64,000 bases of DNA, taken from the NCBI GenBank assembly GCA_004123355.1, contig SCHM01000003.1:5041058-5105057 (forward strand), read 5' to 3'. The translations under genes were made by a program, and so were the position numbers. The notes beneath the pieces are model-generated. The model was not told the DNA's origin and did not search any database. It saw only the letters and a list, made by a program, of their open reading frames with translations. Of this stretch, positions 21,968-34,653 are shown in pieces (within the stretch, counting starts at the first letter, position 1; every line of letters begins with the position of its first letter). This DNA comes from Amphirosellinia nigrospora (Eukaryota > Ascomycota > Sordariomycetes > Xylariales > Xylariaceae).

Positions 21968-24506
21968 CTGTTGTTTCTCCCGGATGGCCTCGGCGGGCCA
22001 TCCTCTGACGAACCCGAACTGGCATCTTGTTCGAGATGCGATCTTCGAAATGGTAATCTCATGATACTCGTCGCTTGCCTGGGTGCAGTTCGTGATCCAG
22101 AAGACCTGGTTTCTTGAGAATGGTAAGAGGGCCGGCAATTCTTTTATCTACATGCTCTACCTAAGTATCTGTTTGCACCAATACGCATGCCTGGCTGTTA
22201 GTATCTCGGCATGGAATGGGTTCCCTGATAGCAACACCACATTCTGCTCCATCTCATAGGCCATAGCTCTCCAGCCCGTAGTAAGAGGCGCGCACCAGTG
22301 CGGGACTCTTTTCCTATCTAGTCACTATCAACACCCACCTTCCCAGTCAGAACAAGCATTGCTCGCCAACTGGTAGCCGAGGAAGGTCTAGAGTCAATTA
22401 GGAAATGCGGGGTTCCTAGCTCCAGAGCTAAGACGAAATGCCGTTGTATAAGCATTCGTGGCGCCGTACTAATCCCGCCATTGATATTTAACATAGTGTA
22501 AAGTGCTTAAAGTTTTTTTCTGTCGGCCTTTAGTCTTGGCTATTCAATGCAACAGGAATTTCATAATACCTACTTAGCTCTGCAGATGCATCTGTAAATA
22601 TATCTGGTCAAGCTACGGGTAAGCTATCAGTTACACTATATGTAGACCACCTACTAGTATAACCTAGCACAAGACGTATTGAACTACCCAATTTAGACTA
22701 GCTTCGTTAGCCATGGCGCCTGAAATATTTCATATGTGATAATATCTTCGACGATAAGGGTCCGGCCGTTTATTCGATCAATACGCCACTTTCGCTCTTG
22801 TCTCGTTCTTATCTATCCAGTCAACAAGAGTTTTTGTGGCATGGCTGACTTACGGGAAAGCCATGCGACAGAATGAATATCACCTGGTAGTTAGATACAA
22901 ATCCATTCCCAAGTCAGTGCGAAGAGTTGTGCCAAAGTCCAAGTAAGCCCGGGATGAGGCTTACCATGCAAACCCGGCGCCGAACTATCGTCTCGGCCCG
23001 CCCTTTAGCCTATCTGTCAAGGGTCTAGCTCCAAAAGAACCTATTGAAGGCTCAACTTGAACTTGCCTACGTACCTACTGTAGATAATATCACTTTTATC
23101 GTACCTTTAGTGACAAAGTAGTTTGCCGCAAGTCGTCTGTCAGAGACTCCAACGAAAATCCAACTATTCAGTCTCAATTATAGCATTTAATAACTGTAAA
23201 CATCAAAGATTCTAGAGTGGCTGGAACATGAAGAGGATGATTTCGAATGGGAGTCGATAACCGAGGTGCGTGAATTTAACTCTAGATGTTTCTTCACAGG
23301 ACGGGGTGACCATGCCGGTTACGAATTATTATGGTTGTCATTCTTCTGATAACGTATGCTGACTGAAGATGAGGGCGATATGGCTCAGCTTTACATGACG
23401 AGTGGGGTCGGTTCTGGGCCTATTCTGATGAGGAGTTGATTGGTGCATCTAATATGAGAATGGAGTGAGGAATATTGTTTAACCGATATTGAGCGTGTAT
23501 GTCCATACGCCGCCCCTTTCTATTAACTATATAACTTGGCAAGCTTCTCTTTTACCTCTAAGTCTAGAACTTCCTAATGACTATATATATCATAATCCAT
23601 GTAGTGAACCTGCTTATACACGAGGTTCAAACTTCCTTTCAATCACAGAAAGTAGATAGGTATATGCGGATATGTATAGATTTGAAATAAAAACACATAG
23701 CCGAGATTCGAATCTCTAGATGGTTTTTATAATATTCCGCCGCACTACACGTCCTTGATATCAGTATACAGCTCTTTATAAGACTTCCTTATTACTGCCA
23801 CGTATGGTCCTTAAAGAAAAGCATTTACACAATATCATGAACCCAGCATACGGTAAGTAATAAAAACTCATTGTTGCACAAGTCCTTAGAACTATCCTCG
23901 TGTGTCACGAACCTCGCAAGGGTAGGGTGTAAACATCTGTTGTTGCACGGAGGATCAGTGAAGTCATCTCCGTGGGCTCTATGTGACTACTTGACTAAAT
24001 ACAGAAAGTCTCTTTGTCTGTGTGCCTAGATCCCTGTTTCCTGGCACCGTGGAGGCTATCTGACCGTATGTATACAGGAGAAAGAATAATAACTGACAAC
24101 TTCGCGATTAAGACTCACTACCCAACCAATCGACATATGTGACACGTCCATATTTCGCTCGAGAATCATAGAGTCCCAGGGGACTGACCCCCTTGGCGGC
24201 TAGGACATATAACCAGCTGGAGGAAAGGGGAGCCCTCGATAAAAGAGGGGTATGTTGCAGGCTTCGAGGGCTAGCTACAGTTAAAGGACATAGAACGAGA
24301 CTAAATTAGAGATAGAAGTCAGGAACTAGAGATGCTTTCGACGCAAAGAGATTAGATGAGTAAGAGCTCCCATCCTAAACCTTTGAACACGAACGCTCGC
24401 CACATTCGTCTTAAACGTGAAAGACGCATATATATTTCTTTTACATGGAGCATCTAGTAGCACCTCAAGAACCTTGAATATGAATACCTCATATCAACCG
24501 TTGCGA
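21968..24506. other. Intergenic region, one possible gene relic
   Basis: 2.5 kb upstream of the OPT gene and downstream of MCR1. Apart from the relic listed at 23213-23468, I see only AT-leaning non-coding sequence. A perfect 14-bp palindrome GAGATTCGAATCTC lies at 23703-23716. Confidence 0.55.
23213..23468 (+). pseudogene. Possible fragment of a small acidic protein gene
   Basis: Two stretches read like protein in an otherwise non-coding region. The first is EWLEHEEDDFEWESITE (ending near a GTGCGT donor at about 23265). The second is HDEWGRFWAYSDEELIGA, ending at a stop at about 23468. A short exon around 23300-23332 could connect them. No start codon is visible, and a frame break near 23379 would be needed. 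Family not recognised. It may be a C-terminal relic, a decayed gene or chance. Confidence 0.3.
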
Positions 24507-25522
24507 CTAAAATCTATGAATCTGATCCTTAGTATACCCTAACTCGCCCAATATGCCTGGTTGCTTCCGATTTCCAATCAAGGAACTTTCCATAGCAGGT
24601 GGCCCGCAAACAAATACCTTGGTGTTCTCTGTTGTGGGCGTGGCGGCTACTACCTTACTCAAGAGCTCTTTTGTGACATATCCCTTTGGGTAGGGGAGTT
24701 TGGAACCGGGTGGCTGACAGTGTAGATGGCCTTGAAGCGGTTGGGGAACCGCCTCTCGAAATCCTCAAATTCCGACTTCAATAGCACATCGGCGTCTGTG
24801 TTGACACCAAACACCAGGGTTATACGTGTCTTATCTTCGGGATTGAATAGTATACCCTGAATCAATTGAAACATAGGTGTGATACCGGCGCCCCCAGCAA
24901 TAAGCGTGATGTCAGGGTGCTTATTTGGTGTCCATTTGTACCCTGGAATGGCCGTTACAAAACGCAGAGAATCCCCGGGTTGTAATGAGTGCAGGTGGGT
25001 ACTCTGCTTCCCGTTGGGGTACTTTTTTATCATAAACTCGAGGATACCAGCCTCATCTGAAAAAATTGTCAGTGGTACAGAACAGATGACGCAGCATTTA
25101 TGGCGATGCGGACGCACCACTGCTTGAGATAGGCGTGTAAGGTCGTACGCAAGGGAGCATGCACCCTTTGGGCCAGGAATACGTAAGGAGGGCAGCTGCA
25201 GAGTCAATCAGCTGGGCGTGCTTCTTCATTACTCCTCTCGCCTTGTGGTCAAATCCTTACATGTGAGCGCAAGTCCACTGACGTGCTGGTCTGTTGGCAA
25301 CGCGAACCGCAGTTTCTTCGTGTTATGATTGACCACTTCGCTACTCTGCAGCTGGAGTGACAGGAACGCCGGCCCGCTTCCGAATGCTCTTGGAGGTGCG
25401 CCGTTGTCTGCATGTGCAACACTCATTAGGTATCGTGAATAGGCTCCTATTCCGACGCCAGCCAGCGCAACACTTCCTACTACGGTGGGCAGTCGGCCTG
25501 TCAAAACAGTCTTGGCAGCCAT
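24507..25522 (-). CDS. MCR1: NADH-cytochrome b5 reductase, mitochondrial (Mcr1-like)
   Basis: FAD flavoenzyme that passes electrons from NADH to acceptors such as cytochrome b5 in the outer membrane/intermembrane space of mitochondria. The N-terminus is basic and followed by a hydrophobic segment (VVGSVALAGVGIGAYSRYL) that anchors or sorts the protein. The FAD-binding motif RPYTPIS, the NAD-binding GGAGITPMFQLI and the late VCGPPAM are all present. Introns: 25196-25260 and 25057-25117; the exon between is 78 bp. A frame break at the G run 24693-24696 would truncate the protein before the GPPAM motif; allowing for it gives about 296 aa, close to family length. Upstream is a GC-rich promoter segment. 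Confidence 0.93.
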
Positions 25523-26331
25523 TGCCGGTCTGTCCTTGAGCTCGTGTTAGGTTCAACAGAACCTGGTGGAAAGGAAATCTACGACCTGAGAAGTTGAAGA
25601 AAGTCAAAGAATACGTTAAGGGGCTTCGGGCGGCCCCAATTCCTTTCCTGTTCAGGACAACGATGGCGGCTGTGATTGGTTGAAACGGAGTAACGTCGTA
25701 TTGGACCTGTTCTGTTCTTAAAGTATCGATATTAGAAGAATATTCTGTTACTCAATTTTCAATTACAGGTGACAGATGGGCGCTCTCGGCTTAAGTATTT
25801 CTTAGGGATGATAGCATACCTAACCCTTCGGACCCGAATGTTTTCCGATAGTGGACAGGGGAACAGGGGACGGGAAACCGAGTCCGAAGTCCGACCTCTT
25901 CCATGGCCTCATCGCCGTCGGCCGATGAAACTCCACCTAACTACTAATTAAACCATGGAAACTTGCCTATAGAAGTATATATAGGTAGGTACCTAAGTAG
26001 TAGAAAGCCACCATGTAATCCAAACAGACGAGCGATGATTGCTTCACGGCATGCTTGATATACAGTTATTGTATTTTATAAGACTGAATAACAAATGACC
26101 TTGGGAGTCTCAGCTCTCGTTCTGCCTGCAGGGCTGACATCGGTGGCGGGGCCCTCGAAAGACCGTGGTTGTTGCGGGGCATCCCGACGCGTTGCGCAGA
26201 CTCGGGACCGATATCTTATACCCACTCCCCCAATACTGGAGGAAAAACACATTTCATGGGCAGCTCAGAAATGTAGCATCTGGCATAAAATCAAAAATGA
26301 ATAAATCTCCATCACCAAACAAGAATCTCTC
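25523..26331. other. Intergenic region between MCR1 and tRNA-Ser
   Basis: Contains the MCR1 promoter. No other gene was recognised. Confidence 0.55.
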
Positions 26332-26422
26332 CGACAACGACAGGACTCGAACCTGTGACCCCGAAGGGATATGATCTCTATAAATTTCTAGTCATACGCT
26401 TTAACCACTCAGCCACGTTGCC
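26332..26422 (-). tRNA. tRNA-Ser (anticodon AGA) with ~10-nt intron
   Basis: Class II serine tRNA. Acceptor arm: GGCAACG at 26422-26416 pairs with CGTTGTC, then G as discriminator (26332). The D-arm contains the A box TGGCTGAGTGG; the T-arm contains the B box GGTTCGAGTCC with stem ACAGG/CCTGT. The long variable arm folds as CCC-TTCG-GGG. The anticodon stem is TATGA/TCATA; the 17 bases between fit a 7-base loop with AGA at 34-36 plus a 10-base intron after position 37, the normal nuclear tRNA intron site. Confidence 0.93.
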
Positions 26423-29400
26423 GCTGACTAACAGCTTCTCTGGGTTAGCTCATATCGTATCAACGATAGAGTGAACGTCGATTGATCCCATCACTATCAA
26501 ATTAATGGTCACTGTTAAATTTCCAAAGCTTACCTCCCTTTCGATAACATGTTGTCTAGGGCAGGGCTAGTCTAAAGTGCTATGTGCAGTACAGCGGCTG
26601 AAATTCGGAAGGCACAGTGTCTCCAAGGTAAATAGTGACAGTGATATAAAGTGTCTACCAAACATTTATTGCACCAACATTTATCAAGATACCGAGCTGT
26701 TTGGACTATAATTAGTTGTGATAAGATGAATAATAAATAGCAATTAAGTAAAGCCTGCTCTAACATCATCATTTCCAAGAATCTCTCACGATAATTTAAA
26801 CAAAAACAAGCCAACAACTGATTATGGTGAGGAGCGAGTACCGATATCCAGCTTAATCATTTTTCAAATACGCAGGTTACTGTTCAAATCTATACCATGA
26901 ATTAAAGAACATATCTTTTACCTATTTAAACTGCCTCTGTAGCACTCCAAGGCCATAGGCCAAACAGTGATCAAGTAATTACTTGTGTGAAATGGGGTTT
27001 AAAGGTGTCACAAGGGCTCAAATAGAGCACTTGGGAATAGCTTCATTCCTTCAAATCTAATAGTTGACTATGGCGTCAAAGGACCTCCTACTCTCAAGAT
27101 TCCTTAGCAGAGGACTCGGAACTTGACTAGCCTATATATACACAAATATCGGACTACCCCAACGGACCTACAACTAACCGCGGGCTGAAGCCGTAGGCGA
27201 GATACATTTAACACAAGGGTCACAAGTCGCCGCGTCTTGCTCTATGTAACTACTTTTTTCTATGCACAGTACCATCGTCAATTTTTATTTTTACATTTTT
27301 TTTTAAATTCTTCTAATAGCAATGTCCAATGAATACCCGAGATAGTAACTTACCCTGGAAATGAGTAAAAACCGTGTTCCCTCTTCAACTAGAGCCACAT
27401 CCCCCAGGTCAGTTCATTAGACGCGGACAGACCTTGCAGACGCATGTTCCAAGGACTATTAATAATACCCTTATATTCTCACACGAACCTCAAGCCTATC
27501 CAGAGCGCTTGGGCTTGCGCGAAGGTCACCGGATTATCTCTTCACCACTCACCTGCAAGAAGGAAGGTCATTGATATGCTGCCTCATCCTTATAACTGAC
27601 ACTGCCAGGATAACAATATAGGTTATCGCTATCCTCCGTCAAGCACTCGATTGTGACACCCGATAATCAGCTTTGCAAGTGTGAGGATAGAAAGGAGTGG
27701 CCTAGCATGATAGTTACGGAGGTTTGCCTGCCTTCATAATGTAACAAATTAGGCAACCGTTTGACTTCTCAAAATTTCAAACAGAAAAGATTGTTCATTG
27801 ATTGTTGACAGCACTATCAACAAACACCAACAATCCTTATGACAAATGGTATTTCTTCGCCGGTGTTCCCTTAATATCCTCATGTCGCCCTACTCAACAC
27901 ACCAAGAGAAAGACATAATAGGCCGTCGACATATCACACTCAATAATACCTGGCTCTCAAGTTGATGCACAAGATTCAATCATAGCTAAACTAGATACCT
28001 ATAGGGAGCGCGATCGGGTTAATCGAAATACAGAGCGCCACCTTCAACTCTCACGATACAAATAGCTTAACCGTCGCGAGGCTCGAAGCTCGGTTAGTAA
28101 AGATTATGTCCACAGTTATTATTACTACTTAGGCCAGTGCCATGCTCTCAGTTGGATTCTTCTTCTTACGTGATATATTACTATAAACCTTCGAGCGATG
28201 GCTTCTCTCATAATTTTGAGCCTGTCTCGAGGCTACGCGGCAGCAAACTAGTAAGATTGACGCCAAAATGTGATGCAATTGTTCCTAAGTAAAATACATG
28301 AGCTGCCCTATCCCCTCACTCAAATACTGAATCAAAGCTGGGATATTTGCTAGAAATGGACAAGACCGCTTACAGAAACACTACACATGAACATGATAGA
28401 AAACTCAATTGAAATCGATGAGGTTATGTGTCAATTAGAGACCGTTTCGTCATATACGTACTTTCAATAAACTTTATATTCTCTACGTTTTATTCTATAC
28501 TTTGAGTAGACCTTCTTTTCCCCAGTCTCAAAATCACCTCACCGCTGCAGTGAGGTACAGTGCTTGGTAATTTCGAACATTCGTATATGCACACAATTAG
28601 GAACCTCAGGCTTCCGCTTTAATGTAACATATATGTATTACCACAACTCAACATAAACAATTACCCCACCAGTGGTAGAATTTATGACTTCGAGAAATTT
28701 CAGCTTGGTGAAACTAGACTTGTCGAAAGATTCATTCAAGCCGAATATCGGAGACCACTTCTTTTATAATTATAACCTTGTAAACTCTCGACTGTGTGCG
28801 GTTCACGTTATAATATAGTTGCCTGATAAGCAGATACACTAGTAAAATTCAACTTTTCGACAGATGAATCTGCATCTCTCTGGTAGTCAGATAGCCGCCT
28901 CAACCACATTTTAGTTGTCAGTCCGGGGCAGATTCATCGCGGTTGCCCAGGCGCGAGGCGCCTCGACGCGTATGATATTCGAAAAACACCCTGTTGAAAA
29001 GGCAGGAACACAGACCACCACCACGCCGTCGATCCCACTTTTCGATATGCAGCTACTATGACTCAAGTTCAGCTACCCCTTCGGTCGGGATTTAGGGCGA
29101 TAGTTCTCTTTGTGTGGCATCGTGCTAATTGGCCTCTTGATCATCGAAAGTTGCCGCGCGGAGCCCTCATTCACTACTATCAATTTCGAAACTTGATCCC
29201 CAACCACGCCAACAACCACACATGATGCTTATCATTGGATACTTACTTACGGTATCTACAGGTGCCCTACAATTCAGTGCATTGGTATCCCAGTTGCTGG
29301 GGTTCCCGCACCCTTCCCACAAGTCTATATATATGAGGTCTAAATTCCTGCCTCTCTGCAGTTCCTCTTCCTCCATTCCTTTCACATAATTGATTTTTTT

Positions 29401-29760
29401 TCATCTTTTTTGATTGCATGTTCACTTTTCACTTCATCCACCACAATTCATAACATTGCACTCACTCTCAATTCCTGCCACTCGCCGCTCATCAGCCCGG
29501 TATACATTGTGCACTTGTCAAGGCACACCTTCACCATCTTTCACCGGCGCGATCCTTGCCTGACAAAATCTGCTTCTCATATATCTTCTCGGCCGCATTT
29601 CACATAACTGGGGTCTTTGGCTACAGTCTGGGCCGGCCATCTTCATTGCTCATCTCTGCAAACATTTCTTCAGGTAATAAAGCTCTCCCTTCTGGTTGCT
29701 AACACAATTCCCCTAATATTTACAAGAAGTAGTACCCGAAACGCAGAATAATATATAAAG
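26423..29760. other. 3.3-kb gene-free region upstream of HMG gene
   Basis: No reading frame with recognisable protein character on either strand. A 12-bp perfect palindrome CGAGGCGCCTCG occurs at 28954-28965 in a short GC-rich patch. TATA-like elements lie near 29322-29333 and just before the HMG start (29750-29757). Confidence 0.6.
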
Positions 29761-31062
29761 ATGTCGTTCATGGAGAACGTCAGCAGTGTCGCCCTAGACT
29801 CTGTTCTCGAGCAAATTGCAGTGCAGCTCGATGGAACCTCAAGCATCGTAAAGATTCCGACGGCAACATTCAACTTGCTATCCGGGCTTGGCCAAGCCAT
29901 CGCGAAGACTCAAGTTAGGTAAGCATTGAACATTTCTATATTCACAATCTCCACTCATTTTTGTACTTCTTCTTCTGCTTGTCGCTCTCGCTGCCTCAGG
30001 CCACACTCCTCTCAACTCCTGACACGTAGCCACCGTCATGTACGCCTTCACATTTTTGTTATAAGTTAAAGGCTTCTGTTAATCGCTCTACTAACGCTGT
30101 TCATAACTACTAGTCTGTATCTCGGCCATGAGGTCGAGTTTTACCTAGACTCAAGATGCAGCGAACGAGTCTACTTAGCGAGCCTAGAGAGCATCAAAAT
30201 CTATTGGCAGTGTGAGGCAAAGGAGGTCCCAGGCTCCCTTTTGCCAGTGTTGTTCACAGCAACTCTGCCCGAACCAAAAAACACGAAGATCAAGACCAAA
30301 ACTGCAAATGGTTTCATGATCTATAGATGCCATAACTCCCTTATTAAGGAAGAGTTTCCCGGGATTAAGAACGGAGAGATATGTGAGTTGGGGTCTATAA
30401 TTCTAAATATTACTCTTGATGGTTGATGATGCTAATTATTCCCCAAGCGAAAATCCTGGGAAAGAGATGGAAGGCGCTCACCGACGAGGAGAAGGAGCCT
30501 TGGTTAAAACTGGCTAAAGAAAAATCTGAAGCAAAGCGCTCTCAGGACTCAGCCAGCGACCTTGACTCGGCGTCACCCAACAAACGCCGGCGCAGCGATG
30601 AGAGCGAAGATCAAGGCTCCGTCGAGAATTATGGAGCGTCCCAAGACACTCCATACATCCAAGATCTTCAGGCTGGTGGAGTTACCAACACTCCTTCAGA
30701 TTACTTTTCTCAGTCTTCAGTAAACGACACGCCGGGAACCCTTCGCCAGAGCCAGGTCGCGGATGAGCAACAAATCCCAAGCTCGGGGCCGCCTCATCTT
30801 TTATTTCCTCGCCCGAAACTGTTGACCAAAGCCAGCTTTCGGATGAACAGCCCCCCATACTCCACAGATCAGCTGTTCGTCGAATATCTTGACACAGTCA
30901 CCCGAATTCATGGAATTAGAGCAAGGCCAGGAGACGGATGAAAAATACCCCCACGTTGATGAAGATGGTATCCTCTCTGGAGAAGCACTTTCAAGCTTGA
31001 TGCGAGAGGCAGGTTGGATTACCTCTTCTCAAGATGTCGACTTCACCGCGGGAATCATATAA
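29761..31062 (+). CDS. HMG-box protein related to mating-type (MAT) HMG regulators
   Basis: Probable sequence-specific DNA-bending transcription factor. Exons: 29761-29918, 30114-30382 and from 30448. The HMG box begins around NGFMIYRCHNSLIKEEFPG and continues after the second intron with KILGKRWKALTDEEKEPW, then a basic stretch and NKRRR, a possible nuclear signal. The second intron (30383-30447) lies inside the box in phase 1 of a serine codon, the position conserved in ascomycete MAT HMG genes. The N-terminal 150 residues resemble no domain I know. The C-terminal part is Ser/Gln/Pro-rich; the uninterrupted frame stops at 30941. Protein-like sequence in other frames up to a stop at 31062, with C or G runs at 30785-30788, 30851-30856 and 30901-30903, suggests frameshift errors there. 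Whether it is MAT1-2-1, MAT1-1-3 or a non-MAT paralogue is open: none of the usual MAT neighbours (SLA2, APN2, COX13) is in the window. Confidence 0.75.
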
Positions 31063-32359
31063 TAATCGGAGAGCCTTCAATATTCTTCAACTTGCTCAGA
31101 GCCGCGCCTCATTTTGCATTTTCAGGCGCGAAGTACATCGCCAAATTGGGACTTCTCACAGTAGCTTCGCTTCACTTGGTTTCGCTCTTACATAATTCGC
31201 CGGACGATCGCTTAAGAACAGTTGTTACGGAACGGAACTGCAGGACCACACCACACCACTATCAAACGATTACATACAGCCAAGTCGGGCACTTGGTAGC
31301 TAAGGTATATTTACCATGACAGTGGGTACTGCTTGCCGGCTTGGTGGAACGGGAAACAATACCTTTTGACAAGCATCGGACAACAGGAAGGCGGTTTCTA
31401 TCCCAAAGGCCACCAAAGAGCATATAGGCGATCGGGCTCAGTTTAAGCCAACGATTCGGACAGCTTGTTACGAACAAGGCTATTAATCACGGGGGTTCGC
31501 GATGAATACCCTCTTATTTTCTTTCTTTTTTTCCTTTGCTTTCTCTCACGCAGGGCTACGGGCCAACACCGTCTTATATAATTGTACCATGGGCGGTATA
31601 ATGAAGCTTAATGTAATTGAGAACTGCTCGGTCGGGGTACCTTGCTGGAGGTTGGACATGATTATGACGATGAGGAATGAGACACTGTATAAATGAACGA
31701 ATGGGGAACTAGGGATGATAGAGGTTGGCAATCATGTACGAATATTAAGGCGACGACAATGAATAGTTGGTGTCGCGGAGATGTGGAGTTTATATACCGT
31801 TGTAGCCAGATGGCGACAACGGTGTCGTTTTGTCCGTCACAGTTGGTGGCCAATTGTTGGCGATATAAATACATTCAGCATCCGTGTTGTCCCCTCATGA
31901 TGAAACAAACCGTAAAGGGCCCTTCGGCCTATTCGAGTAACATTCGCACAATCAGAAAGTGAGCTGTGTGCTTCTCCCCCAGGAGCAGACACGTGGCAAA
32001 ATGCAGTGACAGTTATTTTTAGACTACTTGTGTACTTACACTGATATATACAACGGAGATTGCCTCCATGTGATTTGAGGTGGTCGTCAACAGCTCCCAT
32101 TAGTACACTAATAGGGTTGAATACCGTCCACTCTGAGTAATATCTCACCAAGTCACAGTCCGAGATATATTCACGTGGCCGAGGCTACCCTATTAACCAG
32201 TACTGAGTCAGAGGCCACTGCTGGCATTCCACAACGGCCGTTTGTACTAGGTGATGATTGACCTCGAGAATAACACAAATTGTGCGACATCCTCAGCGCT
32301 TCCTATGTATACATTGTGCAACTGACAATTCACATCTAAGTATCGACAATCGTTTCAAT
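31063..32359. other. Intergenic region, no supported gene
   Basis: Between the HMG gene and the convergent hypothetical gene. A 64-codon frame at 31502-31696 begins with a hydrophobic stretch but has no other support. Confidence 0.55.
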
Positions 32360-33886
32360 CTACCTTTCATAACCCAGAACCTGAGTGATAGGAGTTCCAA
32401 GAAATTTGGACCGAAACGCAGAGTAGATCACAATTGGTTTTTTACCCTCGCAACCAGGTTTTGGATTTAGAGAGAGTTCTTTGAGCATCGCTTCGATGGC
32501 CTCGCGCTCTTCATTTGGAGAGTCTCGAAGGGCCATTTCCATTTCTCCATAAGCATCTTCCTCGCCTATGTTGTTAGCTCCTGGGGTCTTTTCTTGCTCT
32601 GAGGTCTCTGTGTTGTTCGACTCTGTTGTTGATTTGTCGTCAACTTCTTCTCTCTTGATATCTGCCCCCTTTCCCCCGATTTTGCCTCCAAAATCGCCTT
32701 TATTAAAGGTGGCTGTAGACCTGTCGACTTATTAATATCGAACTCCTTCGGTGCCATGGTAGTGATAGCCTGATATTTAGATCTCTTAGGAGCTCGTGCA
32801 TCCAGCCACATCTTTCTAGAGTTGAGCGTGTCAGATTCTGGAGGTAACAAGGTGGCCTTGAGAGACACAAGGGAAACAATTTGCAGCACCTGAATTCTTG
32901 AATTAGCAGATTTCTTCAAAGCTTCTCGCGTAGAGGATGCAGGGTACCGTACTGAGCAACAATTAATAGAACTAGTCAATATTGTAACTTTGTCGGGATC
33001 TTCAGCCCATTTGACTTTCGGTGGAACAAACTTCTCCTTAGGTTGTGCCTCAAGATTGCCATGGAAAACTTCATTCCAGACGACATCTTGGGGTCAGCGC
33101 CGAGACCAGCCTTCGCTATGCGAAGTCTTTTTGGAAACCTTGTATCTGATATGAGTATAGTCCCAGTAACTCTATTATCCATATTACTTACCATCCAAGG
33201 TGCTTTGTGAGGGCATTGGGATTGTGTGGATTGGGTCCCAGGCAGTCACCCTCCTCCCATTCTCCGTGGCCATTGGTCTTGGACCACTTCTTGAGTAGTT
33301 GATAGCCTAAAGGGTAGATATCTTTGATGTCTTCGTCGAGACGATTATTTAAATCGGCACTGATCTTTGATTTCTGGTCGACCTTTTGGTTGAAGTCATC
33401 CTCATTCAACAGGTATTCCTCATGAATGGCTCGACTAGCTTTGGGTCCGGGATAGGTCTTCACATTCTTCATCGACTCAGCGGTGACTTTTTCCCAGATG
33501 AAGTAGTTGACCTCTTTCGCCGTCTGGTTGCCCTTAGTGGTATACGTCGGTCGACTTCTCTGGCCTTTAATAATCAGGGGATTTTGCTCATCGTAGTATG
33601 AACCCCCTTTAAAATCTTCACCCACCGCAAGCTCATGCCTCCATCTAGCGAAGTGTAGAGTACCAACTGGTGGGTCAAGCGGATGTACCCTTCCGTCGGG
33701 TCCAGGTCCGTAAAAGCGGATAGGGTTGGGCTGGCGCGCATCTGCAAGTGGATGTAACGGGTAGAGTTGCTCATATCTTGCCATCAATTCTTGGTCTTTC
33801 TTCATTACTTTTGCGCCTTCAGCTGCGAAGGCTTTCCAGTAAACCTGCGCCGCCGCGGCCTCTGCGGTGCTTGACATTTCTTGCAT
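32360..33886 (-). CDS. Hypothetical protein, ~490 aa
   Basis: Family not recognised. The first exon (33192-33886) encodes a well-ordered, globular-looking sequence starting MSSTAEAAAAQVYWKAF, with PLHPLADARQPNPIRFYGPG and several Trp-rich segments. A 53-bp intron (33139-33191, GTAAGT...ACAAG) joins it to the second exon (HLGW-FPKRLRIAKAG). The C-terminal half is rich in Lys, Glu, Ser and Thr and ends KPIVIYSAFRSKFLGTP. Two frame breaks, at the G run 33090-33093 and the A run 32705-32707, split the second exon; conserved codon character continues across both. There is no signal peptide or membrane helix. A second in-frame ATG lies three codons after the first. It faces the HMG gene, tail to tail. 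Confidence 0.7.
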
Positions 33887-34653
33887 CTTGCATACTGCGA
33901 TAGGAAGGAGCGCGACTGGGAACAGACGTGATAGGCGAAATTACAATCTTAACAGTGCGAGTATTATTATAACAGAAGTCAAAGAGTGGTACGTAGTTGT
34001 GCAAGGATGGGTTGCAAAGACAGGAGATGGCGAGAAGGCACGCCTAGTAGGAAGACGGGAACAATTGTAACGAAATAGAAACCAGGCGGGTTCCAATAGA
34101 GGATTCTGTTGTGTAGCGGTCACCTACGGTCAGGCAATTAAGTACTGTAGTACTAAGAGGTAAGCAGGAGAGGCTTCCATATACTGCAGTAGGTGCTTTC
34201 CATTTTAGTATGTCGTGCCTGCCTACCTTGAATACCTGAGCTTTACGTGTGCACTTCGAAAATACATCTCCTTGCTGAACTATACATAGTCGGGTGCTCT
34301 AGTGCAGGCTCAGTGAGTTACATCCATGACATATAGATTAGTAGGTACCTAACTCACGTATATGGATGTTTAACAGATGCAGTGTCATAAGGTATCGTCA
34401 ATAACTTATTAATGGTACAGTTCTGTCCTGTGACATCATGTGACTCGATCCAGCTTGCGATTCGATTCACAACTTGTGTGTTAAGGTACGCAGAGTTGAG
34501 AGAGATAATGCGCTGCTCTGGTATCGGTACATTGTCCTATCAAACGCATCCAATTGAGATCAAGCATTGCAAAACTGTCAGACACATGGATATGTGCGAT
34601 AAATTTATTTTACTCGTATCTATAGGTACATGCATAGTACAAAACCCTAGGTC
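33887..34653. other. Intergenic region
   Basis: Promoter side of the hypothetical gene and 3' side of the sedolisin gene. No other feature was recognised. Confidence 0.55.

Noticed and set aside
23703-23716. GAGATTCGAATCTC as a tRNA T-arm
   Set aside because: The surrounding bases do not form acceptor, D or anticodon stems; it is only a palindrome.
31502-31696. Small secreted-protein-like frame
   Set aside because: A hydrophobic start is the only support; low-complexity T-rich DNA gives this by chance.
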